Source: Cristatella mucedo
Taxonomy: Eukaryota > Bryozoa > Phylactolaemata > Cristatellidae
Assembly: GCA_009760855.2 (NCBI GenBank)
Contig: WPIO01000124.1
Location: 932,501-996,500, forward strand
Length of the DNA stretch: 64,000 nt
Direction: 5' to 3'
The notes under the pieces are model-generated. The model did not search any database and was not told the origin of the DNA. It was given only the letters and a program-made list of their open reading frames with translations. Positions within the stretch are counted from its first letter, which is position 1, and each line of letters starts with the position of its first letter. Shown here piece by piece: positions 28,602-39,492 of the stretch. The position numbers and the translations under genes were made by a program.

Positions 28602-30384
28602 CTTTACGTGTACTACTCGGAGGTTTATGCGACAAGGCTGTCAAGTCAATTCACCAACGTTTAATTTGAAGGAAAATGGTGATGTGCTGTTATCGTCTAT
28701 TGTCGGAAAACGGCGTGATTCTGGACTAGTAATACGTTTTCGCAGTGAGCTTTGTTTAATTTTTAAACTTCTTATAAGATCCGTATAATTTGCCCCCCAA
28801 AGATGATTCTTTCAATTTTTTTATTTCAATTTATTCAATTCAATCTTTGATTCAAAGCTCTTCCCCGTCTCCCACGAGTGTTAAAGCCAGCATGTCAAGT
28901 CAAATAGCCCATTTAATGATATCACGACACGGATATATAGTAAAGGTGTACTCTAAACATGGTTGCTTGTTAAAATGAGGATTCTTACGAAGCGTTGCAC
29001 TGTCGAATCCCGGTTTCGCAAGTAGTCCGCTGTTGTACAGAAGAAGGAATGAACAGCTGCCGGGAAGGCCTTCGTGGTCTATATTTATCAGAACGCTCAT
29101 GCGAAATTGTGCTCAACCTCATAGGCAAACTCGTATAACGATTGCTCTAAATGAAAAATTTTGTATTCGTCTTTACACTGCCAAGTTTTAGCTGCGATAA
29201 AGGGTCACGGTACCTCCCGAGAGCATCATTTGTCAGAGCAGGCAACTGCAGTCACTCGCGTGGGACCGTACGCAAGCAAAATTTCAAGCAAATTCTTAAA
29301 CGCTCACCGAACTTGATTGTTAGTCAAGTGCAGTCGATATTGGAGCTTCGCGCAGCCCGTGAAATTCAGCTACGGCGGATATGGATGAGAGGCCTCGCCA
29401 CGCCTTCGAAATCCCCAATCTGCACGGGGACGCTCGTGTGAGCAGTGGCGTGTTAATATTTCGGTGACACTCAAATCGCAGTTTCTGTAACACTGCATTG
29501 ACATCGAAACTCGCGACAGCCGATTGCAGGCGCATTCAGGTGAATTGCGGCTGGGTAGCGGCAGGCCAGCTGCAGCGATTGGTCCGTTTGCAGTCCGTTT
29601 GCATTAGAACGGGTGAGCGAAAGCATGTTTCAGGATACTACTGCAAATACTGTTTGTTTACCGCAATGTACGACCGAAATTAGAGCTAATGCAGCCGATT
29701 GTTTGAGCATATTTTGCTATGGATAAGCTTTATCGCGGTAAGATCGATCGATCGACGGTAAGCCTTTGGATCCGTAGAGCTCCAGCACACACAAGCTGAG
29801 TACTTGTAAGATGTCAGTTGCTCGGCCGACCGACGTAAAAATTGACAGGCAGTCACAACTCTTGGCTCAGGACAATTGGAAAGTAGTCTTTTGACTTCGC
29901 CTCCAGGTAAACGCTCGAGTAATATGCAAGCACTCACAACTCTTGGCTCAGAACGATTAGACGGTAGTTTATTGACGTCGCCTCCAGGTAGACGCCGAGT
30001 TAAGTCGTTGGCTCTGCGATACAGCATTGGCGTCGCCGCTGGAGGAAGCGATACAATGAAACGTCAGCTTAGCTGCCAAGGGCTGCGGGATGGGCAGGGA
30101 ACGCTGAGCTCGCTCAGTCGACGCTCCAAATGCCAGTTTTCGAGGTTACTGGATAAATTATCCGCTGCGCTTCAAGAAGGGAGCGCGCCTGCATCTTTCT
30201 TTCTTGCCCTCGCCCCTTCCAGTAAAAAATACAGCCTTATCCTCGTGGCTCAATAGGTTCTAATTCAGCTACGCTCAAGCTACGTCGGCTGCTGCAAACG
30301 CAGCGACGACACGATGACTTCACTCTACCGTCGCTCTGGGAGCGGCAAATGTAATCGCTGCTTCGCCATGTCTAGAAATGAGAC
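28602..30384. other. Unassigned region
   Basis: Holds the 84-bp duplication at 29849-30010; otherwise only short unsupported frames on both strands. Confidence 0.4.
29849..30010. repeat. 84-bp tandem duplication
   Basis: Two units share CACAACTCTTGGCTCAG and TCGCCTCCAGGTA with an 84-bp period (28 codons), about 80-85% alike. On the minus strand a single open frame crosses both, giving two copies of a 28-residue repeat (RLPGG...SEPRVV). No gene assignment. Confidence 0.85.
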
Positions 30385-30600
30385 TTAAAGGAAGTCGGCC
30401 TCGCTCTTTGACCCGATGCTCGACGAATCTTCAAGTGCCTTTCGAGCCTTGAGTCGCGGTTGATCATCGAGCCAGGCCCTTCTGGCCGATAGGTCGTTCG
30501 GGCTAGCGGCGGCGGCCTCGTTATCGGAGCCGCCGCCAGCGCCGCCACTCAGAATCCGGCGGATCGCGGAAACGCACCGCACGATTCCAAGATTCCAGGT
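30385..30600 (-). CDS. Candidate C-terminal exon, low-complexity then charged tail
   Basis: An open minus-strand frame from an AG after 30600 to TAA at 30387-30385 encodes GGAGGGSDNEAAAASPNDLS, then ARRAWLDDQPRLKARKALED and a serine-rich end SIGSKSEADFL. Composition is like a cytoplasmic tail. No domain is recognised. It may be the end of the Ig/FN3 gene or of another gene, and it lacks a conserved anchor. Confidence 0.33.
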   Translation of the reverse strand, partial: TWNLGIVRCVSAIRRILSGGAGGGSDNEAAAASPNDLSARRAWLDDQPRLKARKALEDSSSIGSKSEADFL

Positions 30601-31540
30601 CTGTCTCAGTTTGCAAATAAGCGGCACATCAGACGTGCAGTACTTTCAAGCACTATGCGAAATAATTATGAATAGTGATTCTTCTGCTAAGCTTTTATTT
30701 TAGTTTTCGTTGTAAGAATTTTGTTAAGGCACCTTAGTTTAAGTAAACGGAATATTGTGAATCGTAACTTGCTTTAATATCGTCTATGCGTTTTTTTGAT
30801 TTCCACTCCGGGCATATTTTGCTCATTGCTTTTTCATTTAAAAGTTATCAATGTGTCAACACCACTAGTGTGAATCGTGTAAAGTTTATGAACGTAAAGC
30901 AAATTTGATAAAATGCTTAGAAGCTAGCAATTTCCTCTACTTAGACTGGTATGGTAAAAGCAAAGTCATCCAAAGCTGGGTGAAATTTAATTTCGGATTG
31001 CTCTGTTTTAATGGATGGTTAAATATTCATAGATTTGAATACTACCAGGCACGCAATGCTATTTTGGCTCAGATTAGCTCCTTCGGAATGAGGAAAGCGC
31101 AACCAGAAGGATTAGCCTGCAGTCCCGTGTCAGACTTTGTGTCAGACTCTGTGACGCGGACTCTACAACGAAAGTAGTTAACAGCGCCAGCTTATTTATT
31201 GACAGAGGAACTTGCTTTTTTACCTTTAGCAGCCTCACAAAGAAAGAGATCGTAACGCGACCTTATAGTGGTAAAATGAAATCATATGCAGGGAATTATT
31301 AGACGTCAAATTGAGACATCATATCTTGCTAGCTAGCTGGAAAATGCGTCGGCAAACACTAAACAATGTAGAGCAATTGCTTGAAGTATTATACCGTTTC
31401 TATCAAGCCAAATTAATTTTCCAGATGTAAGATTATTGCACTGTTTCTCTGAGTGCAAAATAAAAATTGAAAGTCCATATCGCTCTTTAATTTAACGGTG
31501 TATCAGCTGTCGAGTTTCAGCTTTACCTGCATGTTTCTCA
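30601..31540. other. Unassigned region
   Basis: A/T-rich. A 90-codon plus-strand frame at 30905-31177 has no domain or splice support. Confidence 0.4.
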
Positions 31541-31544
31541 GCAG

Positions 31545-31625
<81 letters not shown>
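31545..31625. repeat. (TC)n microsatellite
   Basis: About 75 bp of TC followed by pyrimidine-rich sequence to about 31830. Confidence 0.97.
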
Positions 31626-31627
<2 letters not shown>

Positions 31628-32177
31628 CGCCTCTCTCCCTCTACGTCGCTCCTATGTCTTGCTCTCTCACTCGCTCTCCCCTTGTGCATCCATCGCTTAT
31701 TTTGAGACAAGCTCACGCACTCCCTTTCTTTCCCTATTTCTCTCTCTCTCTCTGTCTGGCTCCCTCGCGCCCATGCTTCTTTTACTCAAAGAGATTCACT
31801 TCCGCTATCTCTATCTATTTCTCACACACTAGCTCTCTTTCTCAAGACTCGCTAACACACACACGCACACAAAGTGGTGGAGCCGGGGGGGGGGCGGCAG
31901 GATGAGAATTTAGCACCCTGCTATAGTAGAGCGCCGACCTGAGCCTCCCTTATGCCTTTGCCACCGGAAGTCACCAATGACTCAATTATGCGTTAATGCC
32001 ACTCGACCAGCAACCGTCGAGTTCGTCTCGAATAAACTGCGATTTTGCGCTTCCGTTTTCATTAATTGTGGCTCTTTTCCAGCCTGTACGGAAATCTTGT
32101 GGGTCTCGCCCGTACATAAGAATTTTGCGGGTCTTGTTACGTAATGTACTACTGAGTGTTCACAACGCCACAAAGGC

Positions 32178-32975
32178 TGAGTGACTGTTGCGCAGGAGAG
32201 TCTTCTATAGCGCACTCATAGCCTAAGCGGATTTCGGTAAGCTTGCGGTATCCTACAAACTGCATCTCACGTAACAAAGAGAAAGTGAGAAGCTTCGCTT
32301 AAGTCAGGAGAGTAGTTGAGGTGGTGAGTAGCATTGAAGTAGTCACTCACGACGACTGGAAAGAATTTTCAACAGTCGGCAGCAGGAGAGGAGATGCCAT
32401 TTCATAAGAATTGTGAAAATAGAAATGAGGCAATCTCCAGTCTATGATCTGCACACGCAGCACAAGCATCTTCATCAATGATCTTCAAGCGTATGAAGGG
32501 AACAGCTAATAATTTATTATTCATAGAGGACCTGAGGGAACGAGGAGGCTGAAACAGGTGAAGCAGCGCTGCTAGGTATGAAGGAGACAAGCCATCGAAG
32601 GACTTGTGAGACAGTGTAAGGACAACTCCGTATCCGCTGATCAACTGTAAGCCATGTAAGCTCCTCCTGTTGCTAAGGAGACGAAAGGCTAAACCTCTGG
32701 AATTCTTTTACTAGCCTTGCACCAATACTCATGATAAGCTGAACTAGCCTATTGGATTTTATCCGTAGCCCAACTAAAAGGGAATTGCCATTATCTAGCC
32801 GAGACAGAACCACGGAGCAAGTTAAATTTCTTCGAGCCATCGTGGTAGGCAGTCCCTGAGATAGGGATTGTATGCGATGGCTAGGAGTGGATGCAGTATT
32901 ATTCATGAAACTCTCAAAATGTAGGCAGTTGTCAAAGAGAGCACTTAAATCACAAGCACACGGTGAAGGGCTTAG
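32178..32975 (-). mobile_element. LINE family 2, inverted copy
   Basis: The minus strand carries LVKEFQRF, LVQLIMSIGARL, SLVPLSYLAALLHLFQPPRS-like blocks and the 3' UTR (CAGGAGAGTCTTCTATAGCG read inverted). The upstream end meets the family-1 copy that starts at 32998. Confidence 0.8.
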
Positions 32976-32997
32976 ATCAAGTCTCTTTGTTATTTCG

Positions 32998-34268
32998 ATC
33001 TTTCGGCGGCATTTGACACTATTGATCACCAAGTCCTCCTCGAGCGCCTCTCATCTCACGTGGGCATCTCAAGCACTGCACTGCAGTGCTTGAGGTTCTG
33101 TCTCAGTGGGAGACTCCTGTGCATTGATGTGAATCGACAAATATCATACGAGGAACCTCTAAAGAACGGGGTACCTCAGGGTTCAGTGCTTGGTCCGCGT
33201 CTTTTTGCAATTTATACTCTACTTCTTGCCGATGTGATTACCTAGCAAATGTAGTCTTTCACTTCTGTGTAGATGACGCTCAGTCGTACTTTCGCTTTGA
33301 TCCCTCTCAGCTCTTAAGCACGTCAAATTCTTTCAACTCCCTTGCTGTGTGTTTTGCCAACAACCGCATACAAATGGAAGCAAAGCATCTCAAATTGAAT
33401 GACGATAAAATCATCTTGCTAGTTAGTGCCAAGCCATGTGTGTGGCTCAGAAACCGGAAGCTGAACGCCCGAAATGGGCTTTGCCAGTATATCTACCTTC
33501 TGTAGCATCTGTACGAAATTGAGGTTTCAATTTCCCCACAGTGACCTTTCACTAGACGACCATATCAGGCTCCGAAGTCAAGTCTGCCAAATTTTAGCTA
33601 CTTAACTTGGCAAACTGTGGGCCCGCTTAGACAGGACTACTACGTCCAAATTAGTCCGAGCATTTTTGACATCCCGACTCAGCTGTTGGAGCTCACGACT
33701 TGCTGGTCTTCTGGCCTGTGCAATCAGGTACTCACAGTTGGTGCAACACTCTGCTGCTAGGCTTGTCTATCATGAGCGTCGCTGTGTCCACATCACACCA
33801 GATCTCGTTGACCTGCATCTGCTGCCAATAGGGCAGCACATCAGTTTTAAAGTTCCGTCACTTACTTCTATGTCCCTTCATTCTCTAGCTCCGGCCTATC
33901 AATTAGAACTAATCCCCGGCCAGGCTAGGCATCGTACCACCAGCTTTTCTGACTCACATCACTTAGCTCTGCCTCGAATCAACCTCGGAGACCGTGCCAT
34001 TAGTTTGTATGCTCCCAAAACCTCGAACTCACCCCCGACTGACGTTTCGAGATCCCCTGGCTTTATGTCATTTAAAAAGAAGCTAAAATGCACATGTTCT
34101 TTGCAGCATTTACTGTGTCCTTGTGAATTGTACGTTGTGTGATTATGCATGCTGACGCTGAGCATGCTATCACAAACCATATTGGCATGCTTCCTTTTCG
34201 GTACACATAAAGTGTCTAGAAGCAGATTCAGTTCTCTTAGAACAGTATACAAATATATTATTATTAAA
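32998..34268 (+). mobile_element. LINE family 1 copy with reverse-transcriptase remnants
   Basis: Begins within the catalytic domain (block equivalent to AAFDTIDHQVLLERLSSHVG), keeps NGVPQGSVLGPRLFAIYTLL (motif B), a decayed catalytic box (FCVDDAQ) and the C-terminal block. It ends with an ATT tail. Several frameshifts and stops. Confidence 0.88.
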
Positions 34269-34334
34269 AGCTAAACAGAAACCTGCATCGCGGCTTGACA
34301 AGCCGTCTATTTTAGTGCTAATTCATCCCAGGTA

Positions 34335-34625
34335 TGACGACTGACATCACATCCCCTGACTTGACGACATTTAAAACTGAGCTAAAAATGCACTCGGTTT
34401 CTCACAGCATTTGCTGCGTCTTGTGATTTATCCTATGAGTGCTTATGCTTGCTGACATTGCGAATGCTACCATAACTATATTTTACAAGTTGACACTGTG
34501 CATGTCACTTCTTACCATGTTATGCTTGCTGACGTTGTGCATCTTATTGATAACCATTTGATCACGCTTCCTTTACAGCATATATAAAGTGCCAAGAGAG
34601 AGAAATTAAAATATATTATGATTAC
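34335..34625 (+). mobile_element. LINE family 1, second 3' end in tandem
   Basis: A second copy of the far C-terminus (TSPDLTTFK-like) and 3' UTR follows the previous element directly, ending near an ATATATTATGATTA tail. Probably an independent truncated insertion or a local duplication. Confidence 0.7.
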
Positions 34626-35077
34626 GGGGTAATAATAATTGCAAAGCAGCGTCATCTACCAAAAGAGCAGTCTTCTAGTTCAGCACCGTGCCAGGGGTAT
34701 ACTATGAGTATCAGACCGGTTTTATTGGTGTTCATTTTAAGGAAATTCGCCTTTATTTAGGATTGAATGTCTGCAAGGTAAGAATTAAGTTTATACAATG
34801 CAGCTGTAGGTTCCGACTGGTAGAACCTCAAAAAAGACTGAGTATCGTCAGAATAGAAGTGAGAACCGGTCCAATGGACCGGCCCCCAGATGAAAATCGT
34901 GGCTCCGTCGGTGCATACAAAACACACAGGTACAGACTCACTCGTTCCCTCTGTCTCTCGGTTTCACTCTCTCTCTCTCTCTCACACACACAAATGCACA
35001 TTCTCTCCCTCTCTCACATTCAAGCGCATACGCTTAATCATTTTACCATTCTCTCTCGCTCTCTCTCTCTCCGATTG

Positions 35078-35155
35078 TATACGCTATGTAAAGCGCCTGG
35101 AAAGAGATTGAGTTCTCTGAGGGCACTTTATCAAGTGTGTTGTTATTATTATTAA
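35078..35155 (+). mobile_element. LINE family 1, 3' tail only
   Basis: The terminal hairpin is nearly identical to the consensus, preceded by pyrimidine-rich sequence and followed by a TTATTATT tail. Severe 5' truncation to under 80 nt. Confidence 0.8.
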
Positions 35156-35160
35156 GCATG

Positions 35161-35244
35161 CGTATATATGCATATATATATAATTTATTTATTTAAAGGT
35201 ATTTACACATACATACACACACACACACGCACACACATACACAT

Positions 35245-35278
<34 letters not shown>

Positions 35279-35280
35279 CC
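35161..35280. repeat. (AC)n/(TA)n microsatellite cluster
   Basis: ACACAC and TATATA blocks directly after a LINE tail. Confidence 0.95.
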
Positions 35281-35706
35281 TCTTAATCAGGTTGCTCAGG
35301 CACACTGAATTTAATTGCACCAGTTGCAGAACTAAACTCAGGTCTTGCAGGCATTAGATCCTGAATGTCGGTCAACTCTGCCAAACTAAACGATGATTGA
35401 ACTGAATTTTTCAACTATTTACAAACCCTTGCAAGATGTATAATGAGCAATCACAATATGCGCGATAGTTCATTGAGACCGTTGGGCCATTTACATGTAA
35501 GTGACTCAAATAAACTCCCCGAAAGGCATCTTCTACAGAAATCGAGTCAGTATTGGGGATTTTTCTTTTAAATTATATGAGCAACACTATGCAAAGTTCT
35601 TATCCGCATTCGTACAAGTCGAATGCAGTCGGAAATAACGGACCCCTCAAAAGTCCCCTCTCTGCCGCAACACGACTTGTCGGACAATGGCGTAGGACAA
35701 TCGTGG

Positions 35707-35876
35707 CTAATTTAGCGAAGACGCTGACGATGCTCTAACTGCTGCTGCATCAGTGCACGATCTTTGGTGCAAGACGGTGCTAGCGAGTGCAACTGCCAGT
35801 AGACAAGTAACTGGCAAGATTGTTGCCGTAGAGAGCGGAAGGTTCGTATAGCAACACGATCCATTGCGTGAAAAAG
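35707..35876 (-). CDS. Candidate membrane-anchor / 3' exon (uncertain)
   Basis: An open frame in phase 1, as the FN3 exon donor requires, runs from an AG at 35877 to TAG at 35707. It holds a hydrophobic run ATILPVTCLLAVALASTVL followed by a short polar tail. The acceptor has a poor, purine-rich tract and I see no homology, so this may be chance. If real it would be the transmembrane and C-terminal exon of the Ig/FN3 gene. Confidence 0.22.
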
Positions 35877-36081
35877 CTACCCATCTTTCCGGTTCTCTAA
35901 TGGACTTCTACGTCATCGCAGTAATTATGCGGCTGTACGGTGGCTGAGCAGTTGTCTAGACTATCATGCAGCCAGAATAAATGGATCACACTCCCATCGT
36001 ACGACGCGAAGCCTCAAAAAAGCAGATATGCAGACTATGAATATATGTCATAGTCATGGCATTATGACGATACTGATCTGC

Positions 36082-36220
36082 TGAGCTGGTTTGGTCCAAC
36101 GGTTAAGGTGCTCGCCCCGACCAAGGTCTGGCTGAGGTAGGGGATTGACCCCCGAGGCATATGTAAAGCACCTGAATAGAGATTAAGTTATTTTAGGGCG
36201 CAATACAAATAAATTATATT
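36082..36220 (+). mobile_element. tRNA-derived SINE, type B
   Basis: The head GGTTTGGTCCAACGGTTAAG is A-box-like, GGGATTGACCCCC is B-box-like, and it is followed by GTAAAGCACCTGAATAGAGA and GGGCGCAATACAAAT, the LINE-type hairpin tail. The clearest member in the window. Confidence 0.8.
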
Positions 36221-36529
36221 TATACTTAATCTCTTACACATATCATGCCATGGTATATCCGTATTTAGCAGCAGCTGACAAGTCATTTATCCCAAAAACA
36301 GCAAAATAATGGCTACATTTCTACTCCTGGCTGCTTGCAACATGTGGAATTATTTTGAATAACTCATTAGCAGCTAAAAACGGCTCTTTACTAGATTCTA
36401 AATGTCCAGCAACCTAAAATGGATTTCGCCAGTGAAAAAATAATGGCAGGCCGACTTTATGTTTCCCTGCGGTGTTGCCGGAAATAAATAACGGTCAGAT
36501 AGCCAACATGATGAAGTAATAACGATGCA

Positions 36530-36575
36530 TTTGTATAGCACCCTCGGGGAGCTCGAGCTCTTCACTTCAGGCACT
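36530..36575 (-). mobile_element. SINE/LINE-type tail fragment
   Basis: Inverted tail with the two stem arms (TATAGCACCCTCGGGG and GCAC side) but no head. Confidence 0.5.
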
Positions 36576-36719
36576 TGTTGACGTTGCCTGTCTACTTGCT
36601 GCCCGCATTCAGCCATGCAGTGGCCGCATCCTATCTCAACAGGATATTGCACTAAACTCATGATTAAAGTCGCAGCTCAGAGCTACAGAATTGGCAGCGA
36701 AAGCTACCACACAGTAATG

Positions 36720-37030
36720 TAATGTAATGTATCTCCGTCGGTAACTCCACAAAGTCATAAAGACCATGTGGGTATTACGCAGGAGAGTTTTGTATAGCGC
36801 ACTCACAGCCTAAGCGGCTTTCGGTACGCATTCGGTAGCCAACAGACTTCGTCTCACGCAACAAAGAGAAAGTGGGAAGCATAGCAGAGTTAGGAGAGCA
36901 GTTGAGGTAGTGAGTAGCATAGAAGTAGCAGTTCAGGACCGCTGAAAAAGATGTGCCATAGTCGGCAGTTGGAGAGTAGATGTCGTTGCGTAAGAATTGT
37001 GGAAGCGAGTTCCACAGTCTAGGACACAGT
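36720..37030 (-). mobile_element. LINE family 2, 3' end
   Basis: Inverted 3' UTR with a TACAT-type repeat (ATGTAATGTAATGT at 36716-36730), similar in order to the 10.1 kb copy, ending at the GLWNSLPQFL-equivalent. Confidence 0.82.
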
Positions 37031-37229
37031 TGCTATTTCATGCCAGGTGCCGCCTGACATTAATCGCTCTTGCCTTGTTTTCCTTTTTAATAGCTTATCT
37101 TATTCGCCCGTAGCAACAACATTTATCAAGCACGCATTCATGAGAACTCGTGCATGTGACTTTGGCAATAAATACAAGAGCCCCTGATACGGTCTCTGAG
37201 TATTCCATTCTGCAATGGCAGCAGACGAC

Positions 37230-37392
37230 AAGGATGAAGCGATCTGGTTTGACCCAGTGTTTAAGGTGCTCACCCCGACCAGCGTAAAGGTGGATATATT
37301 TTATGACTGAGCTCATGGGCTCGAGCCCCGTGGCATACGTGTAGAGCCTGTATAGACAAATTTCTCTTAGATGCAAATGCAATATATTATCA
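37230..37392 (+). mobile_element. tRNA-derived SINE, type B
   Basis: Contains GTTTGACCCAGTGTTTAAGG (A-box region), GGGCTCGAGCCCC (B-box region) and a LINE-like tail ending TATATTATCATTTTA. A short insertion separates the two boxes. Confidence 0.75.
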
Positions 37393-37689
37393 TTTTATTG
37401 TTGTTATAATTATTCTCTTATGTTAGTCCCAACAAACCAATTTAACTCTCTCCATTAGCATGTTTAGAGTACAATATCCCCTTTAGGCTTAAAGACCGCA
37501 TCATTAACGTGCACATGAATGTTGGAACTATAAAGTCAACAGAATAACAGGGGTTAATCGGGTCTTCTTGTTAAAAAACTGAAAGTTGTGTCCACTTTAG
37601 CCGTTGGCTAATAAAATTATATTGTCTTGTTACTTTTTTATTCCAACAGGCCTGTCGTTAGATTTCTGTGGCACCTCTTTATATGATAA

Positions 37690-39065
37690 TATATTATACT
37701 TTCGGCAGCTTTTGATACCATCGATCATAAAGTTCTTCTAGAGCACCTCTCATCCCGCCTGGGCATCACTGGCACTGCTCTGCAGTGGTTCAGGTCATAT
37801 CTCAGTGGGAGACACCAGAGTATTGACGTGAATGGACAAAGATCATCTGAGGTACCTCTGAAATATGGCGTGCCTCAGGGCTCCGTGCTAGGTCCGGTTC
37901 TTTTCACGGTTTATACTCTCCCTCTTGCCGATGTGATAGCCAAGCACAATCTAGGCTTTCACTTCTATGTGGATGACACTCAGTTGTATCTTTGCTTTGA
38001 TCCCTCCCAGCCTTCGAGCACCTCAAATTCTCTCAACTCACTTTCTGCATGAATTGATGACATCCGCACATGGATGGCAGCAAACTTTCTTAAATTGAAT
38101 GATGAGAAAATCAACTTACTATTTATGGGCAAACCAAGTGCGATTAAGAAATTGGAAAGGCGGACGCTCAAAATTGGCTCTGCCAGCATATCTCCGGTCG
38201 AATCAGCTTGAAATCTAGGTGTCAAATTCCAAAGCGACCTCTCGCTAGACGACCATATCAGCTCCACAGTCAAATCTGCCTATTTTCAGCTTCATAATAT
38301 TTCTAAAATTCGGGCTTGTTTAGATAAGGATACCACGTCCAAGGTGGTCCATGCATTCGTGACATTCCGTCTCGACTTCTGCAACTCACTACTTACTGCC
38401 CTACCAGCATGTGCGATCAGGCGATTGCAGCTGGTGCAAAACTCGGCAGCTAGGCTTGTCTGTCGTGAGCGTTGCAGTTGCCTCATTGCTCCACTTCTCG
38501 CCGACCTGCACTGGCTACCAGTCAAGCAACGGATTGACTTCAAGGTTTTATCACTCACTTTTAGGTCCCTTCATTATTTGGCTCCAGCCTATCTCTGCGA
38601 TATACTCCCCCATCAGGCCAAGCATTGTACCACCCGCTTTTCGGAATCCAACAGTCTACAAATACCCCGTACAAACCTCAAATCCTTTGTAGACCGTGCA
38701 CTTAGTTCGTATGCTCCCAAAGCCTGGAACTCCCTCCCGACTTGCGTCAGAACATCCCCTGACCTGACCACATTTAAAAAGAACTTAAAAACACACCTAT
38801 TTAGGACAGCATTTAGTGGGTCCCTGTGATTCGCCCTTGATGTGCTTTTGCGTGCTGACACTGTGCAAGCTGCCACTAACCACATTTGCATGCTGACTCT
38901 GTGCATGTCACCCCTAACCATATTATTCATTTTGTTTGTTTATCAAGCATGATATTACTCACCATTCAATTGCATTACCCTTTGCAGCAAATGTAAAGCG
39001 CCTAGAGAGAGATTGAGTTCTCTGAGGGTGCTTTATCAAGTTCATTATTATTATTATTATTATTT
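37690..39065 (+). mobile_element. LINE family 1, best-preserved 3' copy
   Basis: Covers AAFDTIDHKVLLEHLSSRLG (motif A), YGVPQGSVLGPVLFTVYTLP (motif B), FHFYVDDTQLYLCF (motif C), the thumb and the whole C-terminal domain to LFRTAFSGSL. The 3' UTR, hairpin and ATT tail follow. TGA at 38050-38052 and a second in-frame stop near 38210 interrupt the frame. The catalytic box is FYVDD here versus FYADD in the opposite copy. Located just downstream of the FN3 exon in the Ig/FN3 gene. Confidence 0.93.
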
Positions 39066-39218
39066 ATTTTTATTTTATTCTATTTATTTCTACAATATTT
39101 CTCAAGTGCATCCTATTCTCACAGTCGATGCAGAAACAGCAGGGCAAGTGCAAATATTCTTGTGACCTTCCTATTTAGTCTACCGGTTTCTTTTAGACGA
39201 TCGTTCAGTTTCGCTTAC

Positions 39219-39492
39219 CGGCTACTGTGCTGAACTTAACGAAAACCTGTGTATTCGCAGCAGCTGAGCCGTTTAGAGCCGCCATGAGGTCATAGTCAGA
39301 GTGCGTCTTCGTGGCAAACCTCCTCAATTCGCCGTAGAGAATATAGAGTTTGACGTTGTATTCGTGATCCGGCATTAACCTAGTCAATCTGTAGATCGAT
39401 TTCAGTTCAAGGGCCGATTTTTCGCCGGCATCGCATTCAGCAGGCGCTTGGCCTCGAGTCCATCTACTGGTTACTATTATTTTTCGTCGATC
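39219..39492 (-). CDS. Fibronectin type III domain, C-terminal half exon
   Basis: The acceptor TCATTTAACAG is followed by 91 open codons. The frame includes KIIVTSRWTRGQAPAECD, then SIYRLTRLMPDHEYNVKLYI, the FN3 L-P-x-x-x-Y-x-V hallmark, and ends VFVKFSTVAG. The donor GTAAGC is in phase 1. The exon is 274 nt, so skipping it would shift frame. Confidence 0.85.

Noticed and set aside
34679-34930. Plus-strand open frame FSTVPGVYYEYQTGFIGVHF and onward, with a GTAAGA donor
   Set aside because: Splice-like ends but no homology, and the frame is open through the putative intron. Insufficient to call an exon.
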